Source: Candidatus Faecousia faecipullorum
GTDB taxonomy: Bacteria; Bacillota; Clostridia; Oscillospirales; Oscillospiraceae
DNA: 35,645 nt
Assembly (NCBI GenBank): GCA_018710805.1
Contig: DVJG01000199.1
Location: 1-35,645, forward strand
Direction of reading: 5' to 3'
Positions 7,938 through 16,377 of this stretch are shown piece by piece. How positions within the stretch are numbered: the first letter of the stretch is position 1; every line of letters starts with the position of its first letter. Position numbers and translations under genes: made by a program. The notes beneath the pieces are model-generated. The model did no database searches, had not been told where the DNA came from, and saw nothing but the letters and a program-made list of their open reading frames with translations.

Positions 7938-8780
7938 TCATCGCGCCTTCTCTGGCTTTTTGTCAGTGCCCGGCGCTTTCAGACGCAGACCGTTCAGCGC
8001 GATGTAGACACCCTCCTCGTCATTGGAAGCTGTCACATAATCCGCCGCTTCCTTTACCTGTCTTGGAGCATTTCCCATGGCGATACCCAGCCCGCAGTAT
8101 TGGAGCATATCGATGTCCACATCGTTGTCACCGAATGCCACTGCATCCTCCGCACCCAAACTGTAGTGCGCCAGCAGCACCTGCACCGCGCTGTGCTTGG
8201 TGCTTTTCGGGGAGAGAATCTCCAGATAGGTGGCTTTCGAGCGCAGGGCCATCAGCTGGGGGAAATACCGTGGAATCTCATTCTGCAAAGCACGTATTTG
8301 TGTCGCGTCACCGATACACAGCAGTTTGTGGATGTGGGGCGCGGCATCCGCGGCCTTCTCCAGAGCGCTTTTCAGCGGGGTGCACTGGGAAATATCCGCC
8401 TCCTGCTGAATCAATGGGTGCTGGGGATCTTCTGCCAGCCAGACATCGTACAGATAGGCACTTACCACCAACTCAGGAAACCGTTCTGAGACAAACCGCT
8501 GGAACTCCACTGCCAGTTGGGTGTTGATTCCCACATCCCGCAGTATGGTGCTGTTTTCGTCGTAAACCAGTCCGCCGTTGTAGCAGGCCACCGGGCTGTG
8601 CAGGCCTACCTGTTTGGCTATCAGATTCACACCGCCGGGTGAGCGTGCCGAGCACAGGATGATGGGGACATTTCGCCTGTGCAGATATTGCAGACGATTG
8701 AGGGTGCAGGGCATAATCTGATGCCGGGAGTCCAGCAGGGTTCCATCAATGTCCAGGAAAACGATAGAATAGGTACGCAT
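7938..8780 (-). CDS. Cof-type HAD-IIB family phosphatase
   Basis: A 280-residue haloacid dehalogenase-fold hydrolase. Motif I is FLDIDGTLLDS at residues 9-19, with the nucleophile and acid Asp pair. Motif II is the serine in CSARSP. The C-terminal motif IV is AFGDNDVDIDML, which supplies the magnesium ligands. The C2 cap in between is typical of Cof/YwpJ proteins, which dephosphorylate sugar phosphates or similar small molecules. The ATG has a GGGGGG-rich ribosome-binding region. As first gene of the transporter operon it may remove phosphate from sugar-phosphate intermediates, limiting their toxic build-up. That role is inferred from position only. Confidence 0.88.
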   Translation of the reverse strand: MRTYSIVFLDIDGTLLDSRHQIMPCTLNRLQYLHRRNVPIILCSARSPGGVNLIAKQVGLHSPVACYNGGLVYDENSTILRDVGINTQLAVEFQRFVSERFPELVVSAYLYDVWLAEDPQHPLIQQEADISQCTPLKSALEKAADAAPHIHKLLCIGDATQIRALQNEIPRYFPQLMALRSKATYLEILSPKSTKHSAVQVLLAHYSLGAEDAVAFGDNDVDIDMLQYCGLGIAMGNAPRQVKEAADYVTASNDEEGVYIALNGLRLKAPGTDKKPEKAR

Positions 8781-8854
8781 CCGATTGCACCGCCCCCCCT
8801 TCTATTCGCTCTGTCGCTTAACAAATATCTGTCTATATGATACAAAAAATGCAG

Positions 8855-8942
8855 ATTATATACAGTGCCGTTTGTCATAAGTTACAGATTACATTTGTCA
8901 TGTTTTTTCCGATTTTCCAAATTGTCTATCGAATTTGGAAAA
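8855..8942 (-). promoter_or_regulatory. Control region of the HAD-transporter operon
   Basis: On the minus strand a TATAAT box lies at 8860-8855, about 75 bases before the HAD start, without a good -35. Upstream are two ATGACAAA sites (8871-8878 and 8894-8901, 23 bp apart) and an 11-bp perfect dyad TTTTCCAAATT (8913-8923 with 8932-8942, loop 8). A weak -35 plus upstream repeats suggests activator-dependent transcription. Confidence 0.5.
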
Positions 8943-8968
8943 ACCAACTCCTGTTTTTTATGCAAAAC

Positions 8969-9015
8969 GCAGAGCAAGGGCCTGCCTGGATTTTTCAGGC
9001 AGGCCCTTGCTCTGC
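8969..9015 (-). terminator. Terminator of the sensory operon
   Basis: A 20-bp perfect stem (8969-8988 with 8996-9015) with loop GATTTTT lies 8 bases past the stop of the binding-lipoprotein gene. The minus-strand tail starts GTTTTGC, so the U-run is short. Confidence 0.8.
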
Positions 9016-9023
9016 AAAAAACG

Positions 9024-10316
9024 CTATGATTTGTTCAGAAAAATGTTGATGTCACTCTGGGCAATGAGCATCCCACTCTGTCCAAGCTGATTGCTTTCTG
9101 CCTCCTGTATCGCGCTCTCCACCATAATCATCGCCTGGCTGTACGCATCGAATCTGGGTGCAACCACGGCGTTGCTCATAATACGGTGAATCATCTCAGG
9201 GGAGAAGCCACTGGCTTCTGGGATGTCATGGTGAATCTGGAGCAGCAGCTCGGGATCCTCCGCAACAGCGGGGAGTGGAGAAATGCCATGAGAATGGGTG
9301 TAAAGCTCCCGCTGCACATTCTCGTCTATGGACAATAGTTTACATAATTCCCAGGCAAGTTCCTCGTGGCGGGTGCGGGAACTGATGCCCAGCATCATGG
9401 TGTGAAGCTCAGAAATATTGGAGCCGGAAGGGCCCGCGGGCATACTGACACAGTCCCACTGAAAAGCAGAGTATTTCTTTACCCGCCAGGGATAGGGCTG
9501 ATAGGCCCGGTATTCCGAGTAAAGGAGGGGCCGGAAGGCTACCCGTCCCAAATCGAAGTCCCGAACGGAAACACTGTAGCCACCGTTCAGTTCCCCCAGC
9601 CGCTTTGTAAATTGAATGGCCTGCTGGACAGTATCCTCAGCCAGATAGCAGCTTCGCCCGTCTTCAGAAAACAATGATGCACCGTTGGAATACATGGCAT
9701 CCAGCCAGGAGTAGCCATATACGCCGTACTGGCACTGATCCACATTGGTGATCTGCTGGCAGATGCTGTAAAAATCGTCCCAGGTCCAATCATTGTCCGG
9801 CATATCAATACCGTTGGCTTCCAGCAGCGTCTTATTTACGAACATGATGGTGGGAACGCTCTCGTGGGGCAGGGCGTACTGGCGGCCTTCGGACTGCCCT
9901 GAGCGCAGACAGGGCTCATAATAGGCAGATGTGTCAAACGCCGGATCGCCGACAATCCGTTCATCCAATTGCGCCAGTGCCCCGGAAGATACCAGAAGAT
10001 CAAAATCCTCCGGGAGCACAAAGTACAAATCCGGTTCTGTCCCCTTCAGAATTTGCCCCGACAGCCACTCGCTGTAATCGTCTGCGGGAATGCCGCTGAC
10101 ATACTCCACTTTCACACCGGGATGTGACTGCTCAAATAAGGTGATGACATCGTCCAGAATTTGATAGCAATTTCCATTGGGTGTATTCCAGTAGCTTCCC
10201 GAATACACGCCGATGGTGAGTACGGTTTCCTGATTGCCAACGCACCCCGTTAGGCAAAGGCACAGCATCAGGATCAGCAGTGCCGCCGCATATCGTTTTA
10301 GAAACCGTTTTTTCAT
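9024..10316 (-). CDS. Family-1 extracellular solute-binding lipoprotein
   Basis: A 430-residue protein with a lipoprotein signal (hydrophobic run then LTGC at about residue 25). The fold is that of family-1 sugar-binding proteins, shown by FEQSHPGVKVEYVSG near the N-terminus, WTWDDFYSICQQI in the middle and a W/Y-rich C-terminal half. Its ATG overlaps the stop of the response regulator (ATGA), so it is translationally coupled to a signalling operon. No family-1 permeases (MalF/MalG type) are in the window. It may therefore serve sensing, or deliver sugar to a transporter encoded elsewhere. A strong hairpin terminator follows. The family call is firm; the sensory role is inference. Confidence 0.82.
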   Translation of the reverse strand: MKKRFLKRYAAALLILMLCLCLTGCVGNQETVLTIGVYSGSYWNTPNGNCYQILDDVITLFEQSHPGVKVEYVSGIPADDYSEWLSGQILKGTEPDLYFVLPEDFDLLVSSGALAQLDERIVGDPAFDTSAYYEPCLRSGQSEGRQYALPHESVPTIMFVNKTLLEANGIDMPDNDWTWDDFYSICQQITNVDQCQYGVYGYSWLDAMYSNGASLFSEDGRSCYLAEDTVQQAIQFTKRLGELNGGYSVSVRDFDLGRVAFRPLLYSEYRAYQPYPWRVKKYSAFQWDCVSMPAGPSGSNISELHTMMLGISSRTRHEELAWELCKLLSIDENVQRELYTHSHGISPLPAVAEDPELLLQIHHDIPEASGFSPEMIHRIMSNAVVAPRFDAYSQAMIMVESAIQEAESNQLGQSGMLIAQSDINIFLNKS

Positions 10317-10978
10317 AGCGGTCGATTCACCGCCCCGGTTTGTACGGCCCAGATTGCCAGCTGTGTACGATCCCGCAGACCCAGCTTGAACAGGATGTTG
10401 CTGATGGAGTTGCGAACTGTCCCTTCGGATAGGGAAAGCTCCTGGGCAATCTCTTTATTGGACATTCCGCTCCCCACGGTCTGGATGATCTGCCATTCGC
10501 TCCTGCTGATATCCTTGACGGCTTCTTTGTCCACCTGGAGTCGGGAGGAGCCTTTTGCCATGTGGGAAAACTGCTGGATCACCTTTGTGGCTACTGTGGG
10601 CGTGATAATCGCGCCGTCCTCATAGGCGATTCGGATGCTCTCAGACAATTTGGCAATGCTGCTTCCTTTCAGAAGGTAACCGCTTGCTCCATTTTTCAGC
10701 GCCCCGAATATGTATTCGTCATCATCAAAGGTGGTAAGGACAATGATCTTCACATCCGGCCGCCGCTTTTTGAACAGCCTGGTTCCCTCCACGCCGTCCA
10801 TGCCGGGCATACGGATATCCATCAGAACCACATCCGGGCGTTCCTGCTCCGCGCTTTTCAGCGCTTGGGATACACCGGATACTGCGTCGGTCACCCGGAT
10901 ATTTTCGCTGACACTCAGAACTACCTTTAAGCTCTCGCGAAATAACTCTTGATCGTCTACAATCAAAACCTTAATCAC
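10313..10978 (-). CDS. NarL/LuxR-family response regulator
   Basis: A 221-residue two-component regulator. The receiver domain (residues 1-120) shows the acidic pair D8-D9, the phosphoacceptor D54 within VVLMDIRMPG, and the conserved lysine in YLLKG. The C-terminal LuxR-type helix-turn-helix is around residues 155-210, with GMSNKEIAQELSLSEGTVRN. The start is GTG at 10978, supported by GGGGGAG six bases upstream; translation then reads MIKVLIVDD. It lies 3 bases after the kinase stop and overlaps the next gene by 4 bases. It should be phosphorylated by the adjacent kinase and control sugar genes, perhaps through the repeats upstream of the HAD-transporter operon. Confidence 0.93.
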   Translation of the reverse strand: MIKVLIVDDQELFRESLKVVLSVSENIRVTDAVSGVSQALKSAEQERPDVVLMDIRMPGMDGVEGTRLFKKRRPDVKIIVLTTFDDDEYIFGALKNGASGYLLKGSSIAKLSESIRIAYEDGAIITPTVATKVIQQFSHMAKGSSRLQVDKEAVKDISRSEWQIIQTVGSGMSNKEIAQELSLSEGTVRNSISNILFKLGLRDRTQLAIWAVQTGAVNRPL

Positions 10979-10981
10979 AGA

Positions 10982-12307
10982 TTACTCCCCCTTTTTGTTT
11001 CTGATGGGCAAGCCCACAGTAATGAAAAAGCCTGTGTATCCGTCTTGTGCATCCGAATCCAGATTCCCATAGGACAGGGTGCCGCCCAGCATATTCAGTC
11101 GTTCCCGCATGTGGCGCAGTCCAAAGCCTTCCTCCAGCTTTGCGCAGCCGGTGCCGTTGTCCCGGATGCTGACAGTGACCAAATCCCCGGTTCTCGTGAC
11201 CCGGACGGAAATGCGGTCAGCCCTGCCATGACGGACGGCGTTCGTCAGTCCCTCCTGCACAACCCGATACAGCGCGTCCTCTTCGTCCGAATCCAGATTC
11301 AGCTTTCCTGCCTCCTGATAATAGGCAATTTGTGCGGATGTAGTGAGGCGGAAATTCCCGATCATCCCCTCCAGCGCCTCCGCGAGAGAGGAACGCTCCA
11401 ACGCGTCAGGCCTCAGTGCTTTGATGGAGCGGCGCACATCCGTCAGTCCGTCACGGGCGGACTGGGCGACAACCTGTATCCGTTTCCTGGATTCCTCCGG
11501 GGCAACATCCATTAGAGCCAGTCCCGCGTCTGCCCCCATGATGATGCCGGTAAGGGTATGTCCCAGGGTATCGTGAATCTCCCGGGCCAGCCGGTTTCGT
11601 TCCCGCATCTGCGTCATGCGCTCCATGTTTACAGCATAATCCCGAAGCTGGTCGTTGGCCTGATTCAGCTGTTCATTCAGCTTGCGAATGCGGGCGTTTT
11701 CTTCTTTCTGGCTGGTAAACAGCAGAATCATATAGAGAACAAACAGGATAATGTTCAGACAGACCATCAGACTTTCCAAGCCGGTAAAGCAGCTCTGGAT
11801 CATCGGGTTATAGTATCCGAGGTAGGCTCCAAAGGAGATGCTCTTTGTGAACTGTTCCACGATCTCATAGCGGCCAAAGGCAAACATCAGGCTGAGTATG
11901 ACGATAAAACACAGCCGCATCCGATTGCTGCGCATATAGTGAACGAGGTCAGCAAGTACAAGCAGGGCCACACCGCTGTAATAGAAATTCAAAGAGACAA
12001 TAATTCCAGCGCACAGGGCGATTTCTGCAGCGCAGACAAAAACCCGCAAGGGAAAATACTCTATAGGACGGAAAATCTTGAAAAAACTCACCCCGAACAG
12101 CACAGCATACAAGCCCAGGGATTGAACCGGCATCTGCCAGGGATAGCGGGGTATTTGCCGCACAGAAGTCAGAAAATCATGTGCACGCAAACTGTCACAT
12201 ATCCGAAAAGTGGTGGTCACACAGATCAACGAATAAAAGGAGAGAATCGATAAGTTCAGTGCGAACATCGCCACAGCAAGGTTTGTCAGATTTCGTTCTG
12301 TTTTCAT
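10982..12307 (-). CDS. Membrane sensor histidine kinase (HisKA_3 type)
   Basis: A 441-residue kinase with about six hydrophobic segments in residues 8-200, then a coiled-coil linker and the HisKA_3 dimerisation domain with REIHDTLGH (phosphoacceptor H245). The ATPase domain follows, with N-box EGLTNAVRHG, G1 box IRDNGTGC and a G2-like GFGLRHMRERL. It is the LiaS/DesK class that pairs with NarL-type regulators. The ATG at 12307 shares its A with the preceding TAA stop (TAATG), implying coupled translation; a GTG at 12316 is the alternative. It has no large extracellular domain, so the binding protein encoded just upstream is a natural candidate for signal input. Confidence 0.88.
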   Translation of the reverse strand: MKTERNLTNLAVAMFALNLSILSFYSLICVTTTFRICDSLRAHDFLTSVRQIPRYPWQMPVQSLGLYAVLFGVSFFKIFRPIEYFPLRVFVCAAEIALCAGIIVSLNFYYSGVALLVLADLVHYMRSNRMRLCFIVILSLMFAFGRYEIVEQFTKSISFGAYLGYYNPMIQSCFTGLESLMVCLNIILFVLYMILLFTSQKEENARIRKLNEQLNQANDQLRDYAVNMERMTQMRERNRLAREIHDTLGHTLTGIIMGADAGLALMDVAPEESRKRIQVVAQSARDGLTDVRRSIKALRPDALERSSLAEALEGMIGNFRLTTSAQIAYYQEAGKLNLDSDEEDALYRVVQEGLTNAVRHGRADRISVRVTRTGDLVTVSIRDNGTGCAKLEEGFGLRHMRERLNMLGGTLSYGNLDSDAQDGYTGFFITVGLPIRNKKGE

Positions 12308-13284
12308 TACTGCCACCCATCTATCCCATATTGATCCACATTTTCTTCTGTCAACAGCTCTACCGGGACGATGATCTCACTGCGTTCGCAGCCGCCAGCT
12401 ATGGCGGCATACGCCTGATTCACCGCTTCCTCGGCAATCCGGGAGGGGAACTGGGCGCAGGTTGCCGTGAGGAAGCCACTGCTGACCATGGCCTTTCCTT
12501 CCGGGGAGCCATCCACACTGTACACCAAAAACCGATCCGACAGGCCTGCTCCCTGAATCGCCGCCAGTCCGCCGAAGACGCTGGGGTCATTCAGTGCCAT
12601 CAGGACATCGGCATCCGGATACTGCCGCAGAAGCTGCTCCATCACCGGCATGGCGTTTTCGATTTGCCCATCCGATTCGCCGGAACCCAGAATGACAAAG
12701 CCCTCATGCCCTGCAATGGTGTCCTTGAAGCCCTGAATGCGATCCGCGCCGGAGCGGGCTGAGATGTGTTCCAGCAGGAGAATGTTGGCACGATCCCGGA
12801 CAGACAGCAGGTGCTGGGCGCACAGCACCCCCGCCTGATAGTTATCCGATAACACCGAGCAGGCTGCCAGCTCTGAGTCCTGTATCGGGGCATCCACCAC
12901 GATAACCGGCACGCCTGCGGCAGCGGCAATCTGGACGCCAGCTTTTGAGGTGTCCCACTCTACCGGCGTCATGAAAATGGCACAGACACCCGCATCCACC
13001 AATTCCTGAATCTCCTGGTTTTGCCGCTCCTGATCCATAGCGGCATCCCGGGTGAGCAGTACATCCCCACGAATCTCGAGAAACGCCCGGATCTGTGTGT
13101 CCAGCGTCTGGAAGTATGGATTGTTCATCGTCATATAGGTTGCGCCAAACACCCGCTGATTCCCAGTCTGGCTGGCAGATAAATCACTGGGGCTCCAGAA
13201 CAACAGGTAAATTGTGATCAGCAGCGGGACGGCAGCCATGACAATGGTTGCTATGGAGGCGAATCTTCTGCGAATGTGATTCAT
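12307..13284 (-). CDS. Membrane-anchored RbsB-like sugar-binding sensor protein
   Basis: A 325-residue Peripla_BP_4 protein with the ribose-binding fold: YMTMNNPYFQTL near residue 50, AGVCAIFMTPVEWD near 98, PVIVVDAPI and a later VLMALNDPSVFGG. Residues 9-30 form one hydrophobic helix with no lipobox and no clear cleavage site, so it probably stays tethered in the membrane with its binding domain outside. The ATG has AAGGGGG eight bases upstream. It is the first gene of a coupled operon with a histidine kinase and response regulator. Binding-protein-assisted kinases are known (for example LuxP-LuxQ), so this protein likely presents bound sugar to the kinase. The ligand is unknown. Confidence 0.82.
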   Translation of the reverse strand: MNHIRRRFASIATIVMAAVPLLITIYLLFWSPSDLSASQTGNQRVFGATYMTMNNPYFQTLDTQIRAFLEIRGDVLLTRDAAMDQERQNQEIQELVDAGVCAIFMTPVEWDTSKAGVQIAAAAGVPVIVVDAPIQDSELAACSVLSDNYQAGVLCAQHLLSVRDRANILLLEHISARSGADRIQGFKDTIAGHEGFVILGSGESDGQIENAMPVMEQLLRQYPDADVLMALNDPSVFGGLAAIQGAGLSDRFLVYSVDGSPEGKAMVSSGFLTATCAQFPSRIAEEAVNQAYAAIAGGCERSEIIVPVELLTEENVDQYGIDGWQ

Positions 13285-13358
13285 GCCAGTTTCCCCCTTC
13301 TTTTATGCTTGCATTGTTTTTCTGTTCTTTTGTCAAAGGCATCCAGACCGTCCCGAAG

Positions 13359-14465
13359 TTATACGGTGAAAAACCTGGAAAAGACAACATCCGCCGCCGC
13401 GAGAAGGCCTACGCCTGGATCCTGGCTGGATGGGTAGATTTTGAGATTCCCTCTGCTCCGATCCAGTGCCTTGGCACGGATTTCCCTCTGCAATCGCTGC
13501 GCCAGCAGCTCATAACGGTAGCAGATATCTCCCGCCAGATAGATGGTATCCACGGGAATCAGGTTCAGCAGATTGATAAGACCAGCCGAAAGGTATACCG
13601 CCTCCTGATCCAGCAGCAGCCTTGCGTCGGGATTGTTTCCCACATGATCCATGAGGTCATCCCAATTGGAGAATTCCGAGCCTTCCAGCAGCGCCGGGAT
13701 GGAGGCGTAGGTTTCCAGGCAGCCCCGGTTCCCGCACGCGCAGAGCCGTCCGTCAAACCGGATGGTGGTGTGGCCCAGCTCCCCTGTGAAGTATTTGGAA
13801 TTTTTCTTTCCGTCGGAAATGATGGCCGCGCCAATGCCGATATCCACCAGCACCAGCATAAAATTTTGGCTCTGACCCGTTTCCAGATGGTGCAGCGCCA
13901 GAGCGCAGACATCGTGCTCCAGATAGGCCGGCATATTCAGTGCTTCGGACAGAAGCCTGCGAATCTCCACCCCGTGCCAGTGCTCAAACCGGGGCGGATT
14001 CAGAATCCGGCCGTTTTCGCAGTCCAGCGGGCCGGGGGAGCTGATGCCGATCCCCAGGACCCTGTCCCGCTCTACGGTTTCCAGTATGGCATTCAGTTCC
14101 GCGGTGATGGCCCCCACCAGATTGTCCTGATCCGAAATCTTTCGCTGCTGAAGCAGATTCCCGGCCATGTCACACAGGCCCACACTGCAGCCCTTTCTGG
14201 ACAGCTCCACCGCCAGCGCACAGTAGCAGTCGGGGCGCAGAGCAAGGGGTGTGGCACTGCGGCCCCGGCCCACGGACTGCGGGGCAAGCTCTGTCACGAT
14301 TCCAAGATTCAGAAGTTCTTCCACGATCAGGGAGGTGGCTGCCCGGGTCAATCCCGTAGCCCGGGCCAGCTCTGCCCGGCTCATGGCGTTGTGCCGCAGG
14401 TTGCGCAGGACTGCTTTGCGGTTATATTCTTTTGTGTAGTCTGCGTTGCGTGGTTTCTGCGCCAT
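13359..14465 (-). CDS. ROK-family transcriptional repressor (XylR/NagC-like)
   Basis: A 368-residue ROK regulator. An N-terminal winged helix-turn-helix (about residues 25-75, MSRAELARATGLTRAATSLIVEELLNLG) is followed by a sugar-kinase-like ROK domain. It contains LGIGISSPGPLD, DIGIGAAII and the zinc motif CACGNRGCLE. Such proteins repress sugar genes and release DNA on binding the sugar. The ATG at 14465 has AAGGTGAG nine bases upstream; a TTG at 14471 is too close to that site. It lies 74 bases upstream of the sensory operon and has a consensus sigma-A promoter. The upstream neighbour is a fructokinase with its own terminator. The effector cannot be read from the sequence. Confidence 0.9.
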   Translation of the reverse strand: MAQKPRNADYTKEYNRKAVLRNLRHNAMSRAELARATGLTRAATSLIVEELLNLGIVTELAPQSVGRGRSATPLALRPDCYCALAVELSRKGCSVGLCDMAGNLLQQRKISDQDNLVGAITAELNAILETVERDRVLGIGISSPGPLDCENGRILNPPRFEHWHGVEIRRLLSEALNMPAYLEHDVCALALHHLETGQSQNFMLVLVDIGIGAAIISDGKKNSKYFTGELGHTTIRFDGRLCACGNRGCLETYASIPALLEGSEFSNWDDLMDHVGNNPDARLLLDQEAVYLSAGLINLLNLIPVDTIYLAGDICYRYELLAQRLQREIRAKALDRSRGNLKIYPSSQDPGVGLLAAADVVFSRFFTV

Positions 14466-14505
14466 ATCCAAAGCTCACCTTCATTTGCTCTGTGCTTTTG
14501 TACTC

Positions 14506-14534
14506 ATTATACGGTTTATCGATTCTTTTGTCAA
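14506..14534 (-). promoter_or_regulatory. Consensus sigma-A promoter of the ROK gene
   Basis: A perfect TTGACA (14534-14529) and perfect TATAAT (14511-14506) are separated by 17 bases on the minus strand, about 40 bases before the ROK start. The -35 flank AATTGACAAAAGAA partly recurs at two other places in the locus and might include an operator. Confidence 0.88.
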
Positions 14535-14578
14535 TTCGCCTGATGCCCCGCATCCAAACGCCAAAAAGCGTGAAAATA

Positions 14579-14604
14579 CCCGGAAATTCTGAGGAATCTC
14601 CGGG
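14579..14604 (-). terminator. Terminator of the isomerase-fructokinase operon
   Basis: A 10-bp stem (CCCGGAAATT with AATCTCCGGG, one G-U on the minus strand) and a 6-base loop lie 6 bases past the fructokinase stop. The minus-strand tail is TATTTTC. Confidence 0.8.
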
Positions 14605-14610
14605 TTTTTC

Positions 14611-15558
14611 TTACATAGCCTTCAAAACCGCATCCTTTTCCGGAATGCTGGGGATGCCGCCGGAGACTTCCGTGGACAGGCTAGCAGCGGCAGCGGCAAA
14701 GCTGCCGATGTAGGCAAGATCTTCTTCTGTCAGGGCATCGATTGATTTTTCCAGCTCCAGCAGCCGGGACAGCGCGCTGCCGCCGAAAATATCTCCCGCG
14801 CCGGTGGTGTCGATGGGGTGCACCTTGGGACAGGAGGCAAGGAAAGAAGCATTCTTTGTTTTCAGCAGGCAGCCATCGGGGCCGAGGGTCACCATGGCAA
14901 GGGATACGCCGAACTCCTTCAGCAGCTTGTCCGCGCCCTCCTCCGGGGTGCAGTTCCACAGGAATTCCACCTCGTTGTCGCTGATCTTCACCACATCCGC
15001 CTGCCGGAGGCTCCAGAGCATCTGCTCCCGGGCCGCGTCCTCGCTGGGCCACAGGGGCTTACGCAGGTTCGGGTCACAGGTGATGAGCTTTCCCCTTTCT
15101 TTGGCGTAGGCAACGGCCTTTTGGGTCGCGGTGCGAACCGGCTCGTCTGTCAGGCTCAGGGTGCCAAAATGGAACACCCTGGCATCGTCAATGAGGGATT
15201 TGTCAATTTCCTCCCAGGTCAGCTGGGTATCCGCCCCGGGTTTCCGGGCGAAGGAAAATGAGCGGTCGCCGTTTTCATCAAAGGTCACGAAGGCCAGAGT
15301 AGTAAACACCGAATTGTCCTCCACGATTCCCTTTGTCTCAATTCCTGCCCCATTCAGCGTGCCCAGCAGCAGATGGCCGAAGGTGTCGCTACCCACCTTT
15401 CCCAGAAAAGCGGTCTTTTTGCCATAGGCATTCAAAGCCGCCAGAAAATTGCCGGGAGCACCGCCGGGGTTGGCAGCCATGGTGGGATAGCCGCTGGCAT
15501 CCGTGGATTTGGCGGCAAAATCAATGAGCAGTTCGCCCAATGCTACTACGTCAATCAT
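14611..15558 (-). CDS. PfkB-family fructokinase
   Basis: A 315-residue carbohydrate kinase of the ribokinase/PfkB superfamily, closest in motifs to fructokinases. It begins VVALGELLIDF. The glycine-rich substrate motif NPGGAPGNFLAAL is near residue 30, and the C-terminal signature DTTGAGDIFGGS (about residue 245) carries the catalytic Asp and anion hole. The reaction is ATP-dependent phosphorylation of D-fructose to fructose 6-phosphate. It lies 15 bases downstream of the lyxose/mannose isomerase gene and shares its promoter. Since that isomerase can make D-fructose from D-mannose or D-xylulose from D-lyxose, this kinase is the natural next step. A related ketose cannot be excluded. Confidence 0.88.
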   Translation of the reverse strand: MIDVVALGELLIDFAAKSTDASGYPTMAANPGGAPGNFLAALNAYGKKTAFLGKVGSDTFGHLLLGTLNGAGIETKGIVEDNSVFTTLAFVTFDENGDRSFSFARKPGADTQLTWEEIDKSLIDDARVFHFGTLSLTDEPVRTATQKAVAYAKERGKLITCDPNLRKPLWPSEDAAREQMLWSLRQADVVKISDNEVEFLWNCTPEEGADKLLKEFGVSLAMVTLGPDGCLLKTKNASFLASCPKVHPIDTTGAGDIFGGSALSRLLELEKSIDALTEEDLAYIGSFAAAAASLSTEVSGGIPSIPEKDAVLKAM

Positions 15559-15573
15559 CGCTTTCCCTCTTTC

Positions 15574-16263
15574 TCAGTCCTTCGCCGCGGGATACTCGGT
15601 GCACAGCAGACGGTATGGTGCTTCGTCCTCCTCGATGGCGGGGAAACGGCCCATGGGAGGATTGAAGCGGTTATCGTTACTGTCGTCATTGCACTGGCTG
15701 ACCTCGCCCAGCAGCACGTTGCCGGTGCCCGGCTCCACCTGGAAGTCGTGGTAGAGGTACTGCTGGATAAAAATGCTTTCACCGGGGGTCAGGCGGATTT
15801 GGGTGCCGGCGGGAACGGTGTAGGTGCGGCCGTCGGTATGGACGGTCACATCGCTTTCGTAATCGATGGACTCGTCGGGATGGGAGTTATACACCCGAAT
15901 CAGCAAATTACCGCCGCCCCGGTTGATGATATCCTCGGTTTTGTACCAGTGGAAATGGTTGGGAGAATACTGGCCCTCCTTCAGGTAGAGCAGCTTCTCG
16001 GCGTAGACCTTGGGATATTTGCTCTGCATGGTCTGGCTGCCGTTGCGGATGGTGATGAGGGAAAAGCCCATTTTGTCAAAGTCTCCCTGGCCGTAGTCGG
16101 TGATGTCCCAGCCCAAACAGCAGTCCCGGACTTCATCGTATTCGTGCCCCTTGTCCTCCCATTCCTTCGGGGTAAAGTGGCAGAAGGGCGGCAGATAGCA
16201 GTGGTATGCTTCGCACATGGCTTCCAGCTCATGAAGAGCTTTGTTGACTTCGGAACGCTTCAT
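15574..16263 (-). CDS. D-lyxose ketol-isomerase (D-lyxose/D-mannose isomerase)
   Basis: A 229-residue cupin-type isomerase that interconverts D-lyxose and D-xylulose, and in characterised relatives D-mannose and D-fructose. Key segments are LPPFCHFTPKEW, DYGQGDFDKMG, the metal-binding NHFHWYKTEDI (His, His and Glu ligands, manganese in relatives) and YLYHDFQVEPG with the fourth ligand His. The C-terminus NRFNPPMGRFP is also typical of the family. The ATG at 16263 has AAAGGAGA seven bases upstream, so an upstream in-frame start was rejected. It is first in a two-gene operon with the fructokinase, with a promoter at 16349-16377. Together they give a short route from mannose or lyxose into central metabolism. 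Confidence 0.88.
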   Translation of the reverse strand: MKRSEVNKALHELEAMCEAYHCYLPPFCHFTPKEWEDKGHEYDEVRDCCLGWDITDYGQGDFDKMGFSLITIRNGSQTMQSKYPKVYAEKLLYLKEGQYSPNHFHWYKTEDIINRGGGNLLIRVYNSHPDESIDYESDVTVHTDGRTYTVPAGTQIRLTPGESIFIQQYLYHDFQVEPGTGNVLLGEVSQCNDDSNDNRFNPPMGRFPAIEEDEAPYRLLCTEYPAAKD

Positions 16264-16348
16264 TCGTATCTCTCCTTTACATGAGATGGGCAATATCCGC
16301 GCACAGAACGGATATTTTCACAGATTCTTTGCGTTGATTGTCGGTAGT

Positions 16349-16377
16349 ACTGTACCATTCTCCTATCATTTTGTCAA
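16349..16377 (-). promoter_or_regulatory. Sigma-A promoter of the isomerase-fructokinase operon
   Basis: TTGACA (16377-16372) and TACAGT (16354-16349) are 17 bases apart on the minus strand. The leader is about 80 bases. The flank AATTGACAAAA is identical to that at the ROK promoter. The rest of 16264-16527 is AT-rich with no gene seen. Confidence 0.75.

Noticed and set aside
13309..13336. A full promoter for the sensory operon using TTGACA at 13336-13331
   Set aside because: At 17 bases spacing the -10 would be TGCAAG, which is poor; only the shared -35-like block is reported.
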